A DNA stretch of 64,000 nucleotides from Lota lota (GCA_026745465.1 JACYXH010000207.1:576501-640500), one strand, 5' to 3'; positions 52,476-64,000 are shown, numbered from the stretch's first letter. Numbers and translations are program-made. The notes: generated by a model from the letters alone, not told the origin.

Positions 52476-54567
52476 ATGGATCACGTTTATTTAAAAACAA
52501 CGTGTAATAGATTATTCAGCTCAGACACTACTTACAGATGTAAGTAGCGGACACGGGATGCATGTCACATGTAGCCAAAGATACATACTTGAAAAATAGG
52601 TAACCTAGCAAGTAGGCTAGTCCTCATCGCGAAGCCTCCTTGCCAACTTGGAACCTCATCCTTATTTGAAGTTTACTCTACTAGTTTATATACTGTTTGC
52701 ATTGCCATTTCACTCTTATTCCTATCCGATTATATCTTAGCACATTCTGCCCATTTTAAGGTCATTTGTTAAAAAATATGACTCGTTTCCTCTCATTCTA
52801 GTGACTCCAACAGAAATCGAGACTATGGTCAAGCTAAGGATGTCAAACAGGGCTTACTTCTCTGGAAAGAGAAACGCATCTATGAGAGGATGGAGGTGAG
52901 GCCAAAAAGTCAAAAATAACATTCATAGTAAAAACAACAACAAACCTGTTATGAACTATTTAGCATTGTAATAACATATTTGGCCAAAATTGATGAACTT
53001 AACTGTGATTTAGTTCGTCGCCCTGATTGAATACTGATGGAGATGTTTACAGTTGTATAACATAATCCATCTCTCCTCTCCTACATCCTCCTTCTACTAA
53101 TACATCAACATGTGGCTATGTTGTATTTTGTCATTGCAGGGCCATCCTAAAGCACATGGGCTTGCATACCAAAATGACATTCAACCAGGCTGCCAAAAAA
53201 TGGGACAACATGCGGAAGAAGTACAAGGTTTGACTTTAGTTTTTGTAAATATATGATCCATTGAACAGAGACTCACAGTTTTCACTTTATTCTTCTTCTA
53301 GTACAACATTGACTGGTTACAACCTTACAACATAGACTTAAGTCATGTCAATTTTATTTGTATAGCTCTTTATCACAGTCGGTCTTGTCAGGTTTACGGA
53401 CTATATATGTATGACACCCCCTAGCTCTAGCCCCCCAAATGAAAAGGAAAAACACCCTTGATTATTAATTAATTGCTTGATAATTATCAAGCAAGAAACC
53501 TTGAGAAGGAACGCAATGTGGGAGATCCCTCCTTCAAGGGATGGTTAGGAGTGCAATGGGTGCCATAATTGACGTACATAATGGTGTCATAACAAGCAAA
53601 CATTTTAAGTCAAATTTTAATTCTAACTTCCTCTCTATCCCTCTCTTTTTTTTATCTCTGTCTCTCTCTCTCTCTCTCTGCTTATGTCCAGGAGCTCAAG
53701 TACCCTCCAGAGGGGGTCCAAGTGCTCCCGCATGCGTGGATGTACTTCAAGCTCATGGACAACGCCATGCATGGCCTGCTGGACAACAGCGCGGCCATCA
53801 TAGAGCTCCTCCCCAACAACGGCGACGACGACATGGACTTCCTCCCCAGGCACAACAAGAGGAAGCGCGGCCCCAACGCCACGGGCGCCGTGGCGACACC
53901 GCAACTCTCGCTGGGTGGGGCGGGCGCGTCGGAGATCGAGGTCTCCCTCCACAACAGCGGCGAGGAGGAGGAGGAGGAGGAGGAGGAGGAGAAGGAAGAG
54001 GAGGAGGAGGAGGGGGACGAGGCAAGGGGGTACAAGGAGGCGAAGTCACAGGTGGAGCGCGTGGAGCTCCAGTTCGCCATGGACAGCGAGCGCGCGTCGA
54101 TGGAGAGCGAGCGCGTGTCCATGGAGGGCGAGCGGGCGCTGATGGAGCGTGAGCGGCAGCTGATGGCCAAGGAGTCCCTGGGGCTGCAGCGGGAGAGGGC
54201 GGCCCTGGAACGGGAGGAGGCGGCGCTGGAGCGAGACCGCGCCACCCTGGAGCGGGAGAGGACAACCATCGAGAGGGAGAAGGCGCTGATGGAGCGGGAA
54301 AGGACCATGCTGGAGAGGGACCGGACGGAGTTGAGCAGGGAGAGGCTGGCGATGGAGAGGGGGCGGGGCAGGCCGGCGAGATGCACCGCCGCCAGGGATG
54401 GCGAGATCAAGAAGAACAATAACGACAACGACAACAGCAGCAGGGTCGAGGCGGACGGGGAGGTTGTGGAGGAAAGCGGGGAAAATGGCGGCGCTAGGGA
54501 CCCGGAAACGTTGCAACGGCGGGAGCGCTTCCTGGCCCTGTTTGAAAAGCTGGTGGAAAATTTTTGA
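52476..54567 (+). CDS. Myb/SANT-like DNA-binding protein with long charged helix, four exons
   Basis: Exons: 52476-52539, 52802-52895, 53140-53227, 53692-54567; phases match and give 373 aa. The N-terminal part (about residues 20-105) is a Myb/SANT-like trihelix: YRLTPTEIETMVKLR, FSGKRNASMRGWRAIL, FNQAAKKWDNMRKKYKELKY, then a HAWMYFKLMD segment. This is the fold found in the Myb-like partner protein of PIF/Harbinger transposons and in host genes derived from it (NAIF1, MSANTD group). Then come a basic patch (NKRKRG), a run of about 18 acidic residues (about 171-190), and about 105 residues of E/R-rich heptad-like repeats (MERERxxLERE) predicted as coiled coil or single alpha helix. A short C-terminal helix RERFLALFEKLVENF closes it. 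Probably a nuclear DNA-binding protein; the function is not known to me and I assign no symbol. Exon 1 is inferred from phase and is less certain. Confidence 0.75.
53345..53612. repeat. Dispersed repeat copy 3
   Basis: Blocks GTCAATTTTATTTGTATAGC, CTTGAGAAGGAACGCAATG, GGGAGATCCCTCCTTCAAGG and GCAAACATTTTAAGTC occur in the same order as at 18486-18742. It is in the last intron of the Myb/SANT gene. Confidence 0.75.
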
Positions 54568-56036
54568 TAGCAAACATGAATGGATTTTACGTGGCACCTG
54601 TCGCATCAAGAATAGAAGACTGTTTTGGTTTGGGGATATTTTAGCAGCGCGTCTTCAAGACTGTTTCGTTTTCTTTGTGAAGTTAGTTCAACGCTGTTTT
54701 CCCTGTGTATTTTAAGTTCACATGTTTATATGTCATCATCAAACCATTTTATTCAAATGTGGGCATTCCACTTGAATGGATTCAACATGTCATGTGTTGC
54801 ATAGAGACTGTTGGTTTGGGAGTTGTGTAAGAAGTAAAAGAAAAAAGTCATGATCACTTTGCTAGGTTGGTTCAAGGCTGCTTTCACTGGATATTTTTAC
54901 TTCACCGTGTTTCGGACCTGCGTATGATGTCAATGAAAACGTTGAGCCACCCCACAACATTTGCAGAGGTCATAATCAAACACCTTTATTCAAATGTGGT
55001 TATTCCATACAGAGAGCATACAATAGCAAGCTGTTACGGTCTTTGCATCAACCCCCCCCCCCCCCCCCCCCCCCCCCATCCCCAACCTAAATCCAACAAT
55101 AGTAGACTCTACACATTGACGTGTCATTTATAAGCATTGCGTGCTCAAATCATCACCATTTGTGATATTGCAGTTCATGTAAAAAAAAAACTGAATATAT
55201 ATATTTTTATATTACAGTACAGACTTTACAACAGATGATGGTGTTTAAATGCTTATTTTATTGCATTAAATACTCAATTTACCTTTTCGTTAAGCTCCAG
55301 CTTCAAAAACGTCTATCGTAGCACAATGGAGATGTTTTTAAGTGTTCAATTTCTCATTAATATTAATAATATAACTTCTTTACAAAACAAACATTTAAAC
55401 AATTTCCGGTTTTCCTTTTCTGTTTTTGTGTACCGGTATTGGAAGGATTCAATGCAGAAACATACTGGCTGTCCGACACGTTCATTCATTAAAACCGGTT
55501 TCTCTGAATGTCAGCTAGTGTACTTCATCAACTTTAGCAAGTTGTGGAACAGTTTTGCTTCTGAAAACTGCTAGTGTGTGTATGTGATGTGTGTGTGCCG
55601 GTGTGACAGTGAATTTCACCATTGAATGTGCCGTACAGGTTTTGACTAGCTGAGGTGTATTTCCTATACACACTGCCACTGTGTTCTTAACCGCCAGAGT
55701 GAGAATTCTGGCGACCATAGCCTGTGGGCATGTGGGCAACAGTTAATGTCATATTGTGTGTTGTGTGTCATGTTTTGTGAAACACAAAAGATGCTTGCAC
55801 ACATGTTTAAACATACAAGTTACATTAATGACATTAATGTTTCAAGAAACAGTTGCACATGATGTTGCCGATTTGTTGGGGTTAATGGAATCATTTCTTT
55901 GTGTGTGGGTAGGTGTGTATGTGTCATTGGGTTGAGAGGTACGTGTGTGTATGTGTGTCTATGCATGTGTGCCCGTGTGTCAGTGGGAGATATTGTGCAA
56001 GAGGGTATGTATTTGTGTGTGTGAGTGTGTGTGTGT
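54568..56036. other. 3' UTRs of the Myb/SANT gene (+) and epyc (-), with degenerate duplication
   Basis: Convergent gene ends. Two similar blocks of about 230 bp (about 54610-54800 and 54801-55020) share AGACTGTT..GGTTTGGG, GTTCAACGCTG/GTTCAAGGCTG and TTTATTCAAATGTGG. A C-run lies at 55051-55077. TTTATT at 54985-54990 and near 55256 could be epyc polyadenylation signals on the - strand. Confidence 0.5.
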
Positions 56037-57554
56037 TTAGATGAGGGCCCCGATGGGAATGCGGGGCAGGCAGACGTAGGCCTGCGGGGTCCGGCTGAGG
56101 TTGATGGGGTTACCGTCCAGGCGGATGTCCTCCAGGGCGTTCCTAATGTAGTTGAAGTCTTGCAGATTGCAGAAGGTGTCCTCATGCATTGACTGAATGT
56201 TATTTCGCTGAGGGGGAGAGAGAGAAAACACAGGACATTGTGTGTGTGTGAGAGTGGAAATGCAACCTCCTATGGATGTTTGTGTCCCAGGTCGCAATGC
56301 AAGATTAAATGATTATAATCGATGAGCGGATTGCCAGAGGTTACAGAATCGTCACAGGTTTTTTACCAAATAAATATAGCATATATTTCACTACTATATA
56401 ACTGTCTGACTGGTTCAAATTGGATTAGACATACGTTCACATCTAGACCTAGTTATGGTTAAGATTAAACATTATTCATGCTATAAATGGTTATGATTAG
56501 GCATGAAACCATTAGGCTAATTGACACAATTATTGCAAGGTTATCGACAGCTTTACTGGCATCTCAGTTATTTCATTTATAACTATTTCATTACATTAGT
56601 CCTACAATTGTGTAAAACATGTTTCTTGGAAGATGCGTACATCTGGCCTTTCATAAGATAAGTAGCCACCACTAAATGTTGGTGACTTTCATGAAGCTTA
56701 ATTGGCAATGTTAGCTTTTAAGTAAACTGACAAACATCAACCTTTACATCAGGACCCAGTTCCTTCTAGTACTGAGTCAGCATTCGAATGAATAATAAAA
56801 AGGTGGATACCTGAAGATGCAGGGATCGCAGGCTGTCTGGTAGAGGTACAGGTATGTAATCAAGGTGGTTGTCGGTCAGGTACAAGTACAGAAGTCCAGC
56901 CATATCCTGAAAACAAACAAGGCAAATATATGAAGCATTGTCATTAGAGATCAAAGGTGCAGGTAAGATTTGAGCATTGTAAAGAGAGGGAAGAAAAGAG
57001 CAGAAGAAAGCAATATTTTGAAAATAAGCAACCCAAAAAACATCCCCTGCCTCTCTCGCTCCCTTCCTTGTTTCTCCACCATTGAGAAGTGTTGCATTCA
57101 TGCACCTGTCACGCACCTGTCATTGACTGGACAGATGGATTCCCTGAACCAATCAGGGAAGAGATACCCTGATAGCACTAAATAGAACCATATAGTAGTA
57201 AATGTGGGTAGTGGGTGGTACCTTGAAGGCCTCCTTGTGGATGCCCCTGGCGCTGACATCATTGTGGCTGGCATCGATGAGGGTCATGGTGACCGGCAGG
57301 GCGGGTAGCTGTGAGACGTGGTTCTCCCGGAGCACCAGCTCCTCCAGCGCAGGCAACGCAGAGAAAGCGCCGTCATCGACAGACGAGATGTCGTTGGCTG
57401 TTACGTCGATCCTCTTCAGCTTGTCTGATGGGAGGGGGATTTTAAATAGGTTGAACTGCCAACACAATATGAGACACTGTCCACAGTCAATGTTACTGAT
57501 ACTGAAAAAATGTTCACCAAGCACTGTGTCTAATTGCAGGCACAAAAATTGCCA

Positions 57555-57613
<59 letters not shown>

Positions 57614-60600
57614 AAAAATACAAGTCAATATACATATTGACATGTTAATATACATGTCATTATGAGCTCATAGGGCTTTAGTTATGTTGCTCAAGGATGC
57701 CTACAGGTAGGCTGCAGACTTTGGGGTTCGAACCCAAAATACCCCAGCCACTAGACTATCCTGCTTAACCATACAATCCCATGCATCTACACATGTCATC
57801 CCGACACTTTGGTAACCTAACAACCTGTCAATACACAAAAATTCCCCAGACGTACTCATGAAGGCAAAGTCGAACTTGTTGATCTTGGTGAGTCTGTTGT
57901 AGCGAGCATAGAAGTGAGTAGTCTTTTTTGGGAGGGGCGGTATGCTGTCCAGCTTCAGGTCATCGCAGTAGACCGAAGTACCAAGGCACGTGCACAGTAG
58001 ACATGTGGGCATACCTGGGGCACATTCATGACATGATTAATTACAGTGTTGGAGAGCATTGGACAATGAAAGGTTAGGACCACAGGACTTATTCACCCAG
58101 CAGCCTCATTCAGTTCCCCCAAACCAGCCAGCGTTCAGAACCAAGATGGATTCAAATTCTTTCAAATTGATCTTCATCACCAAAATTAACCTGATATTGA
58201 TGCTTGAAAATGTACCCTTCAGTGTCACAATTAGAGGCTACAGTCTATTTAAATTCTGTCAAAGCCCTTTTTTTTGCCCCAATAGATTCGGAGATGTAAT
58301 CTTGGATTGAGAAGGTGTGTCATTTAAACTTTTTCTCCATTACTGACCTTGCCAGTCAACTTCTGGCTCTTCAGGCTCAACGGGCGTTACCGTAGTTACG
58401 GGCGTTACCGTAGTTACGGGAGCTACCGTGGTTTCAGGTTCTGGCAAGTCAATACCTGCGGAGCCCTCCGTACTACCAGAACCTTCCTGAGGGGTTTCTT
58501 GTTTAATTGGAAGCAGCTCCTCCTCTTGTTAGAGACAAAATTAGGTGTTACAGAGATACGGTTAGACCGGCAACCAGATGGCTGTTTGCCTCAGAGATAA
58601 GTAGCACAAATATGCAGCGTTAGTGGTATGAGAAACACATTCAGGCCATGGATGGATGTCAACTGTGAAAAAGGGTGTTGACTGTTATTCAAATGAATTA
58701 TGAAATGTTCAACTGTTCTGTTATTGATTACGCATTAAAGACGAGATCCGAGTGACATTTTCTAAGGTGGGTCAATACCAGTAGTGCAATCGTTGTAAAA
58801 CAAATATTTAACTGGGTGAAATAGTCAGTGCATGGGTATTCTCTGAACTGTTTCAGCCTTGATCGTAAACATAATTAATTTGGGCCGTCCATACGCTATT
58901 TCCTGTTTACCTTGGCACAGATTTGTGTTACCATACTGACCTTTATCAATGTCAATGATCAGTATGACCTCGAGTTCTTCCCTAGAGCCAGAGGCCCCTG
59001 AGGCCCCAGAGGAACCCGAAGCCCCAGAGGTTCCAGACTCGCCAAAATCTCCAGAGCCACCAGAGGCGGCCCCAGAAGATTCTGACCTCTTCCCAGAAGA
59101 ACCAGATGCCTCCTGGGGTATAGTAGTGTCGGGAATGAGGGTCAGCTCGTCCCCTTGTTAGAGCCAAGGGGGTGGGATTAGGAGACATGTTAGGGTGAGT
59201 GAGTGGATGAATCACACTACGGTAGAGTAATGAATAACAGAAAATACTGTAGAATTAGAGATGGTGTGGAACAGATGAATGAAATTAGAATAGCCAGAAT
59301 GATAATGGATCAACAACATTTAACTACGTTTAACAGGGAAGTAGTTAAATGGAACATTAGAAAGAATACAAGTGACAAGTGAACGAGTCAATCAGGTTAA
59401 TTATTGAATGAAATGTTACATTAAATAAATGTTATGTGTCGATGTTAGGACTCACAAACCCAGTTGCTTTAAAACTACATCCAACAGATTGGATGCTCTT
59501 GGAATCACTTGTTTGAAGGCATTATTGCTAATGCTTCGGAATTAATACAAAAATCCAAGACAGGAAATACATGTCATACAGGTTTAGATACTAACCTCCA
59601 GATATCAAGGTTATGTCCACATCCCCAGACTCGCCACAACCCTCAGAGACCTGGTGATCTCCTGAGATCTCTGAGCCACGGAGATCCCCTGAACTTCCAG
59701 AGCCCAGGATCAGATCCCCTGACCCTCCGGAGCCCAGGAGCAGATCCCCTGACCCCCCAGAGCCCAGGAGCAGATCCCCTGACCCCCCAGAGCCCAGGAG
59801 CAGATCCCCTGACCCTCCGGAGCCCAGGAGCAGATCCCCTGACCCCCCGGAGCCCAGGAGCAGATCTCCTGATCCCCCAGAGCCCAGGAGAATGTCGCCT
59901 GAACCCCCGGAGCCCAGGAGAATGTCGCCTGAACCCCCGGAGCCCAGGATAATATCTCCAGAGCTCCCAGAGCCTAGGAGAAGGTCCCCTGACCCTCCAG
60001 AGCCCAGGAGGAGATCCACAAAGGCCCCTGAGCCCATGGAAACACCCCCTGATCCTCCAGAACCGAGGAGGAGATCTCCAGAACTCCCAGAGGGCAGGGA
60101 GACATCCCCTGATCCTCCAGAGCCCAGGGGGAGATAACCAAGGTCCCCAGAGGCTCCGGAGCCACCGGACCCCAGGAAGCCCCCTGAGCCCGAGAGATCC
60201 CCAGATTCAGAGAGATCTCCTGATCCAGCGGCACCAAGGAGGTCCCCAGAACCTCCGGAGCCAGAGACAAGGTCCCCGGAGCCTGAGGAGCCCCCAGAAG
60301 AAGGAACCCCTGAGTCCCCAGACCCAGGGGCCCCAGGCACGCCCGGGGCACCGGACCCCACCGGGCCCCCGAAATCCCCGGAGACATGAAGGGTGTCAAT
60401 GGACGTCAGACGCAGCTCCTCCTCTTGTTAGAGACAAGATTAGGTGTTAATAAACAGACAGATCAGAACACACACAGACCCACCTGTGACCAGTAGGTTC
60501 ACAGGGATGATGATTAGGTGGTTTATATTAGATGACAAAAAACATGAATGAACACATTTAACCAAATGGCGGCTAGTTAAATGGAACTCATGCACATGTA

Positions 60601-60962
60601 AACGGCGGTGATTGGTGGACAGAGAGGAGATTCCTTTCTCAGGGCAGGTTGTGCCTTGAGGCGTTGAGACCACCATGTGTGATTCTTGTTTTCGCATGTT
60701 CACCTTTCGATTGAAACAGTTTGCCCCCTTTTCTTCTATACAGGACAAACTTAATATCAGGGGACTTCACGGACGATTGGGTCTAGAACTGCATGTGCTC
60801 ATTCTGACCTTTCTGTGTGTTGGGACCCATGTGTACTCCCGAGTCGCCGGAGCCCTGTGGCGCCTGGTGGGGTTTCAAGGGCAACTCCACTTCATGTTCC
60901 AGCACCTCCGGCTCTTCCTCCAAGGAGGCCTCGTATATGTGGTCAGGTGGGTGTGTTCCGAT
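56037..60962 (-). CDS. epyc: Epiphycan (dermatan/chondroitin sulfate SLRP), 5' end missing
   Basis: Secreted class III small leucine-rich proteoglycan of cartilage matrix. Exons in transcript order: 60962-60809, 60423-59596, 59153-58941, 58524-58348, 58014-57856, 57424-57222, 56906-56811, 56207-56037. They run in phase for 666 codons plus stop; the human protein is only 322 aa. The C-terminal part is typical: the cysteine cap PTCLLCTCLGTSVYCDD, IPPLPKKTTHFYARYNRL, leucine-rich repeats (LKRIDVTANDISSVDDGAF; LYLYLTDNHLDYIPVPLP), the 'ear' repeat and end LEDIRLDGNPINLS then YVCLPRIPIGALI. The N-terminal part is acidic (YEASLEEEPEVLEHEVEL), then a huge Ser-Gly region from the 828-bp and 213-bp exons. 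Opticin is the alternative, but the C terminus fits epiphycan better. The acceptor at 60962 is a guess and no signal-peptide exon was found upstream. Confidence 0.88.
57556..57607. repeat. (AT)n microsatellite
   Basis: About 26 AT units in the epyc intron upstream (on the - strand) of the exon at 57424-57222. Confidence 0.95.
58941..59153 (-). other. epyc: epyc Ser-Gly exon B (213 bp, phase 1-1)
   Basis: Encodes DELTLIPDTTIPQEASGSSG and onward: eleven Ser-Gly dipeptides in acidic surroundings, ending EELEVILIIDIDKG. It begins after the same CTAACAAG acceptor as its neighbours. Both ends are phase 1, so it can be included or skipped without a frameshift. Confidence 0.8.
59596..60423 (-). other. 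epyc: epyc giant Ser-Gly exon A (828 bp, phase 1-1)
   Basis: Single exon of 276 codons with about fifty Ser-Gly dipeptides, most followed by Asp. It opens EEELRLTSIDTLHVSGD and ends GESGDVDITLISG. The acceptor is CTAACAAG (shared with exons B and C) and the donor G|GTTAGT. The reading frame is open across all repeats, which argues it is coding. Confidence 0.8.
59679..60135 (-). repeat. 30-bp coding minisatellite, about 15 units (GSGGSGDLLL)
   Basis: The unit is 30 bp (+ strand form starts AGCCCAGGAGCAGATCCCCT). About 15 consecutive units encode the decapeptide GSGGSGDLLL and variants (DILL, DIIL, DVSL). Five central units are identical in protein. Variation is mainly synonymous or conservative. 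Confidence 0.95.
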
Positions 60963-62769
60963 CTTTATTTGATGGGGGAATAGAGCAGAGTACCCAGCAG
61001 ATTTATGTGGATGATTTTGGGATGCCATTTGTTTAGTTTGAACACAATGATTTGCTGCCCCCATATTGTTGACCAAAACCATTATTTTTCAAACCGTTTT
61101 TTGTTGTTGTTTATTTGTTACAAAAACATTGTTAATGATAGGTTTCTGATGCGTCATGACTTTTAATATTTATAGGGAGTTTGTTGGGTTATGGTTGGGT
61201 TCCGAAATACCGAAACACTTATTGAGCTGTTGAAGAAGGCTCCTACACCAGACTTTGGGGCCTCCCAGCATAGGAACAAAGGTCCCATAAAGCTGGGTCG
61301 CTACAACGTGTACTCTCTACGTGGTTGGTGCACCAGCGGGTTAAGCCACAGAGCCAGCCAACCTTTTAGTATTCCCAAGGGGATCACTTTACACACTGTA
61401 TGGTGTGTAAATAAGAAGGTAAAGACCCATATACAACTGTAAAACCATCATCGTATTGATTGGATCCAAAGTGCTTGTTGTTCTTCACCCCAGGGACAGG
61501 GCCCCTCCTTGGGGATTTTGAATGTTTTAGGATCACAAAACAGTGAATTGGAAAAGACACTTGACTTATGTTTATAAGTCTGGGTAGACATATCTGCTTT
61601 GCTGTTAATGTTGCTTTCTAAACATAATAAGCTACACCTGCTAATCATAAGCTACTAGCCTTCCTGCGACCATTTCCAGTTTTGACTGGAAGTTTAATTT
61701 GACTTGTAGCAAAGGAAAGATGAGCAATACTATTGAGGACACAAACAAATCTTTTAAACGGTTCAACGTTTGTTAGCCAACATTTCTCCAGCTACCTAAC
61801 TTTACCGGAAGTGGGCAGCAGAGTGTCAATCATTAAAAGACATGGTTCCCCCACGTTTGTAAAAAAGTCCTCATTTTTTAAAACAGTCCAAATATAAAGT
61901 CCACGTACATTTGAGGATCGTCCATACATGACATTATCAATCAAAACACCACAGCAATTTATAATGGAAAATACCAATATTGTAGCATACATAGGGCCTC
62001 TATCGTTCAATATCTACGTTTGGCTTAGCACGTGCTCTATCTAATAAAAAACAGGCTCATAGGGGCTCAACCATGGATGTATAAGTGGTCGACATGCAAA
62101 TAAATTACGTTTTTCTTTCTCTTGAACAGCGAGATGCGGCCGTTATGCTCATAAATTCGTAACACAAATTTGAGTGCAGTTATATTAGTTTCCACTCGAG
62201 GGCAGTGAAACCCCACATACAAACACAGGTAATACCTGACACGCACATGCTAAACTGGGCTGTCTGAATCTCTCAAAAACGGGAATGGTCCTTGTGGAAC
62301 CAAGACACTCATGGTAGCAAGACAGACTCCATATTTCACTGCTGCACTTTCAACCACAGTAGTAAGCTGTCCAGCAGCTCAGAGGTAACCTACTACAAAC
62401 ATGCACGATAACAAATATGAAGAAAACAACCTCAAGCATTCTGTTCTATCCCAAAAATGACCACAAAAACAAACAACAAAAAGCTGTTTAGTTGTATTCC
62501 ATCGACACATGTATAAATCATGTCAATGAACAGATATCTTAAACGAAGATTTTGGCAGAGACCATTTGAAATCTAACAAAGTGGGTCTTTGAAAACGATT
62601 CTCCTCTCCCATCCCCCCCTCCCAAAGTAAACACGAAGGCCCATGGGGGAAGGAGAGGCCAAAGGCTGGTTACCAAAATACAGAAAGTCTTCTGGGAAAC
62701 AGCATGGCGGCTGCGGAGAATGCACAACATTTTGATATTGAATGGGAAGCTTTAAGAGTGTTAGCTAGA

Positions 62770-62975
<206 letters not shown>

Positions 62976-63785
62976 ATTTGTGTAACATTTATCGTGTTGC
63001 CCTTTCCCTATTTATATATTTCCCAACTATCAAAGTCCACCATTTCATTACACCTTAAAAAAATCATCTCTCATCATCAAAAGGCCCAATGGCAATATAC
63101 ATCTGTTCATACACCTTATCACACACCCAATAACCAGGGAGGTTCTCCTGCAGGGTTGTGCGTTTGTTCTTTCTGCACCACATACAGATGTTCAGGCTGA
63201 AGACATACGTGTACAGCCATCTGAAGGGACACGTGTTGCCATTCATTCCTGAGGGACACATCTCTGCATCTCCACCCTAGAGGTCAGAGATGCTTCTAAA
63301 ATGGTGGACACAAACTTACGTTTGTGGCTCACAGAATAGCTCTGAGGTTTAATAAATAAATAAATAAATAAATAGGTCAAAATGGTGGAACAGCGAACCA
63401 CTAAAGTGACAAGATTCGGACACATATTTCGCATTGTGGCCAAATGACAAATATTTTCATAGCAGTTGCCATTTGATTGAAGATTCAAGTTGAAGTACAG
63501 GCTTCCTAAGACTTTGCACTGTAACGGGTAGACTGAGAATGATATGTTCATTGGCTGAAGGATCAAAAAAGCTGCAGGTCTTTGTCCAAACACACACACA
63601 TGGAGGGAGGGAGAGAAGGAGAGAGGGAGGGAAGGAGAGAGGGAGGGATGGCGAGAGGGAGAGATATGGGAGAGGGAAAGAGGGGGAGAGAGCATAGAAG
63701 ATCTGGTGGAGGCGTGGAAGTGGAGACTCAGCATTCCAGCCACCACAGCCATCTCATCAACTGCTAATTTCTACCTTGACTCTTG

Positions 63786-63788
<3 letters not shown>

Positions 63789-63870
<82 letters not shown>
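63789..63870. repeat. (TG)n microsatellite
   Basis: Pure TG array of about 82 bp near the window end, degrading into CGTGTCTGCATG. Confidence 0.95.
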
Positions 63871-63875
<5 letters not shown>

Positions 63876-64000
63876 CTGCATGTATGCGTGTGTGAGGGTG
63901 TACACGTTCACATTTGTGGACAGACTTTTCAATCAGCACACTAGTTAAGTCCCCACTACCCGCACCCTCTGGATGATGCTGCATGCATGACACATATGCC

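Noticed and set aside
59679..60135. Regular 30-bp repeats resembling a CRISPR array
   Set aside because: There are no unique spacers; the repeats are contiguous, in frame and encode Gly-Ser-Asp units within an epyc exon of a vertebrate genome.
56037..60962. Assignment as opticin
   Set aside because: The C-terminal segment and the Ser-Gly/acidic N-terminal region fit epiphycan better; opticin lacks such a region as far as I know.
61191..61442. 83-codon + strand ORF upstream of epyc
   Set aside because: No recognisable domain, no splice partner and AT-rich surroundings.
63064..63261. 65-codon - strand ORF with CPFRWLYTYVFSLNICMW
   Set aside because: It reads like possible coding sequence, but no splice context or family could be recognised and the opposite strand is almost as open.

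Overview
This window is nuclear DNA from a ray-finned (teleost) fish. Its genes have many short exons with GT-AG introns, and the encoded proteins match vertebrate families end to end. Introns are compact and full of long (CA/TG)n, (CT)n and minisatellite arrays, and a fish-type hAT element with target-site duplication is present. I cannot name the species. No bacterial, organellar or viral genes were seen.

Layout. (1) + strand, 674-4820: fbxo24, an F-box/RCC1 ubiquitin-ligase adaptor, nine coding exons. (2) + strand, 7507-13544: usp44, a deubiquitinase, five coding exons with a 977-bp hAT element in intron 4. (3) - strand, 16202-21817: metap2, methionine aminopeptidase 2, eleven exons, convergent with usp44. 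(4) - strand, 23893-33763: vezt (vezatin), twelve exons. (5) + strand, 34222-49054: fgd6, a Cdc42-type GEF with DH, PH, FYVE and PH domains, 21 coding exons, head-to-head with vezt. (6) - strand, about 51190-51434: possible last exons of an unrecognised gene. (7) + strand, 52476-54567: a Myb/SANT-like DNA-binding protein with a long charged helix. (8) - strand, 56037-60962: epyc (epiphycan), a small leucine-rich proteoglycan whose 5' signal-peptide exon was not found.

The exon models of fbxo24, usp44, metap2, vezt, fgd6 and the Myb/SANT gene each close into one uninterrupted reading frame with matching intron phases. usp44-metap2-vezt-fgd6 is the gene neighbourhood of human 12q22, and epyc lies near it at 12q21. 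fbxo24 is on a different human chromosome (7q22), so its position here is a fish-specific junction.

The most unusual content is in epyc. Three tandem, phase-symmetric exons appear to be duplicates of one ancestral exon. One has expanded to 828 bp by an in-frame 30-bp minisatellite encoding Ser-Gly-Asp units, giving about fifty Ser-Gly dipeptides. This would turn a small proteoglycan into one with an aggrecan-like glycosaminoglycan-attachment region. Other points of interest are long TG and CT repeats that themselves form splice-acceptor tracts (fgd6, fbxo24), coding minisatellites in usp44, a 10-nt first coding exon in fgd6, and the unassigned gene at 51.2-51.4 kb.
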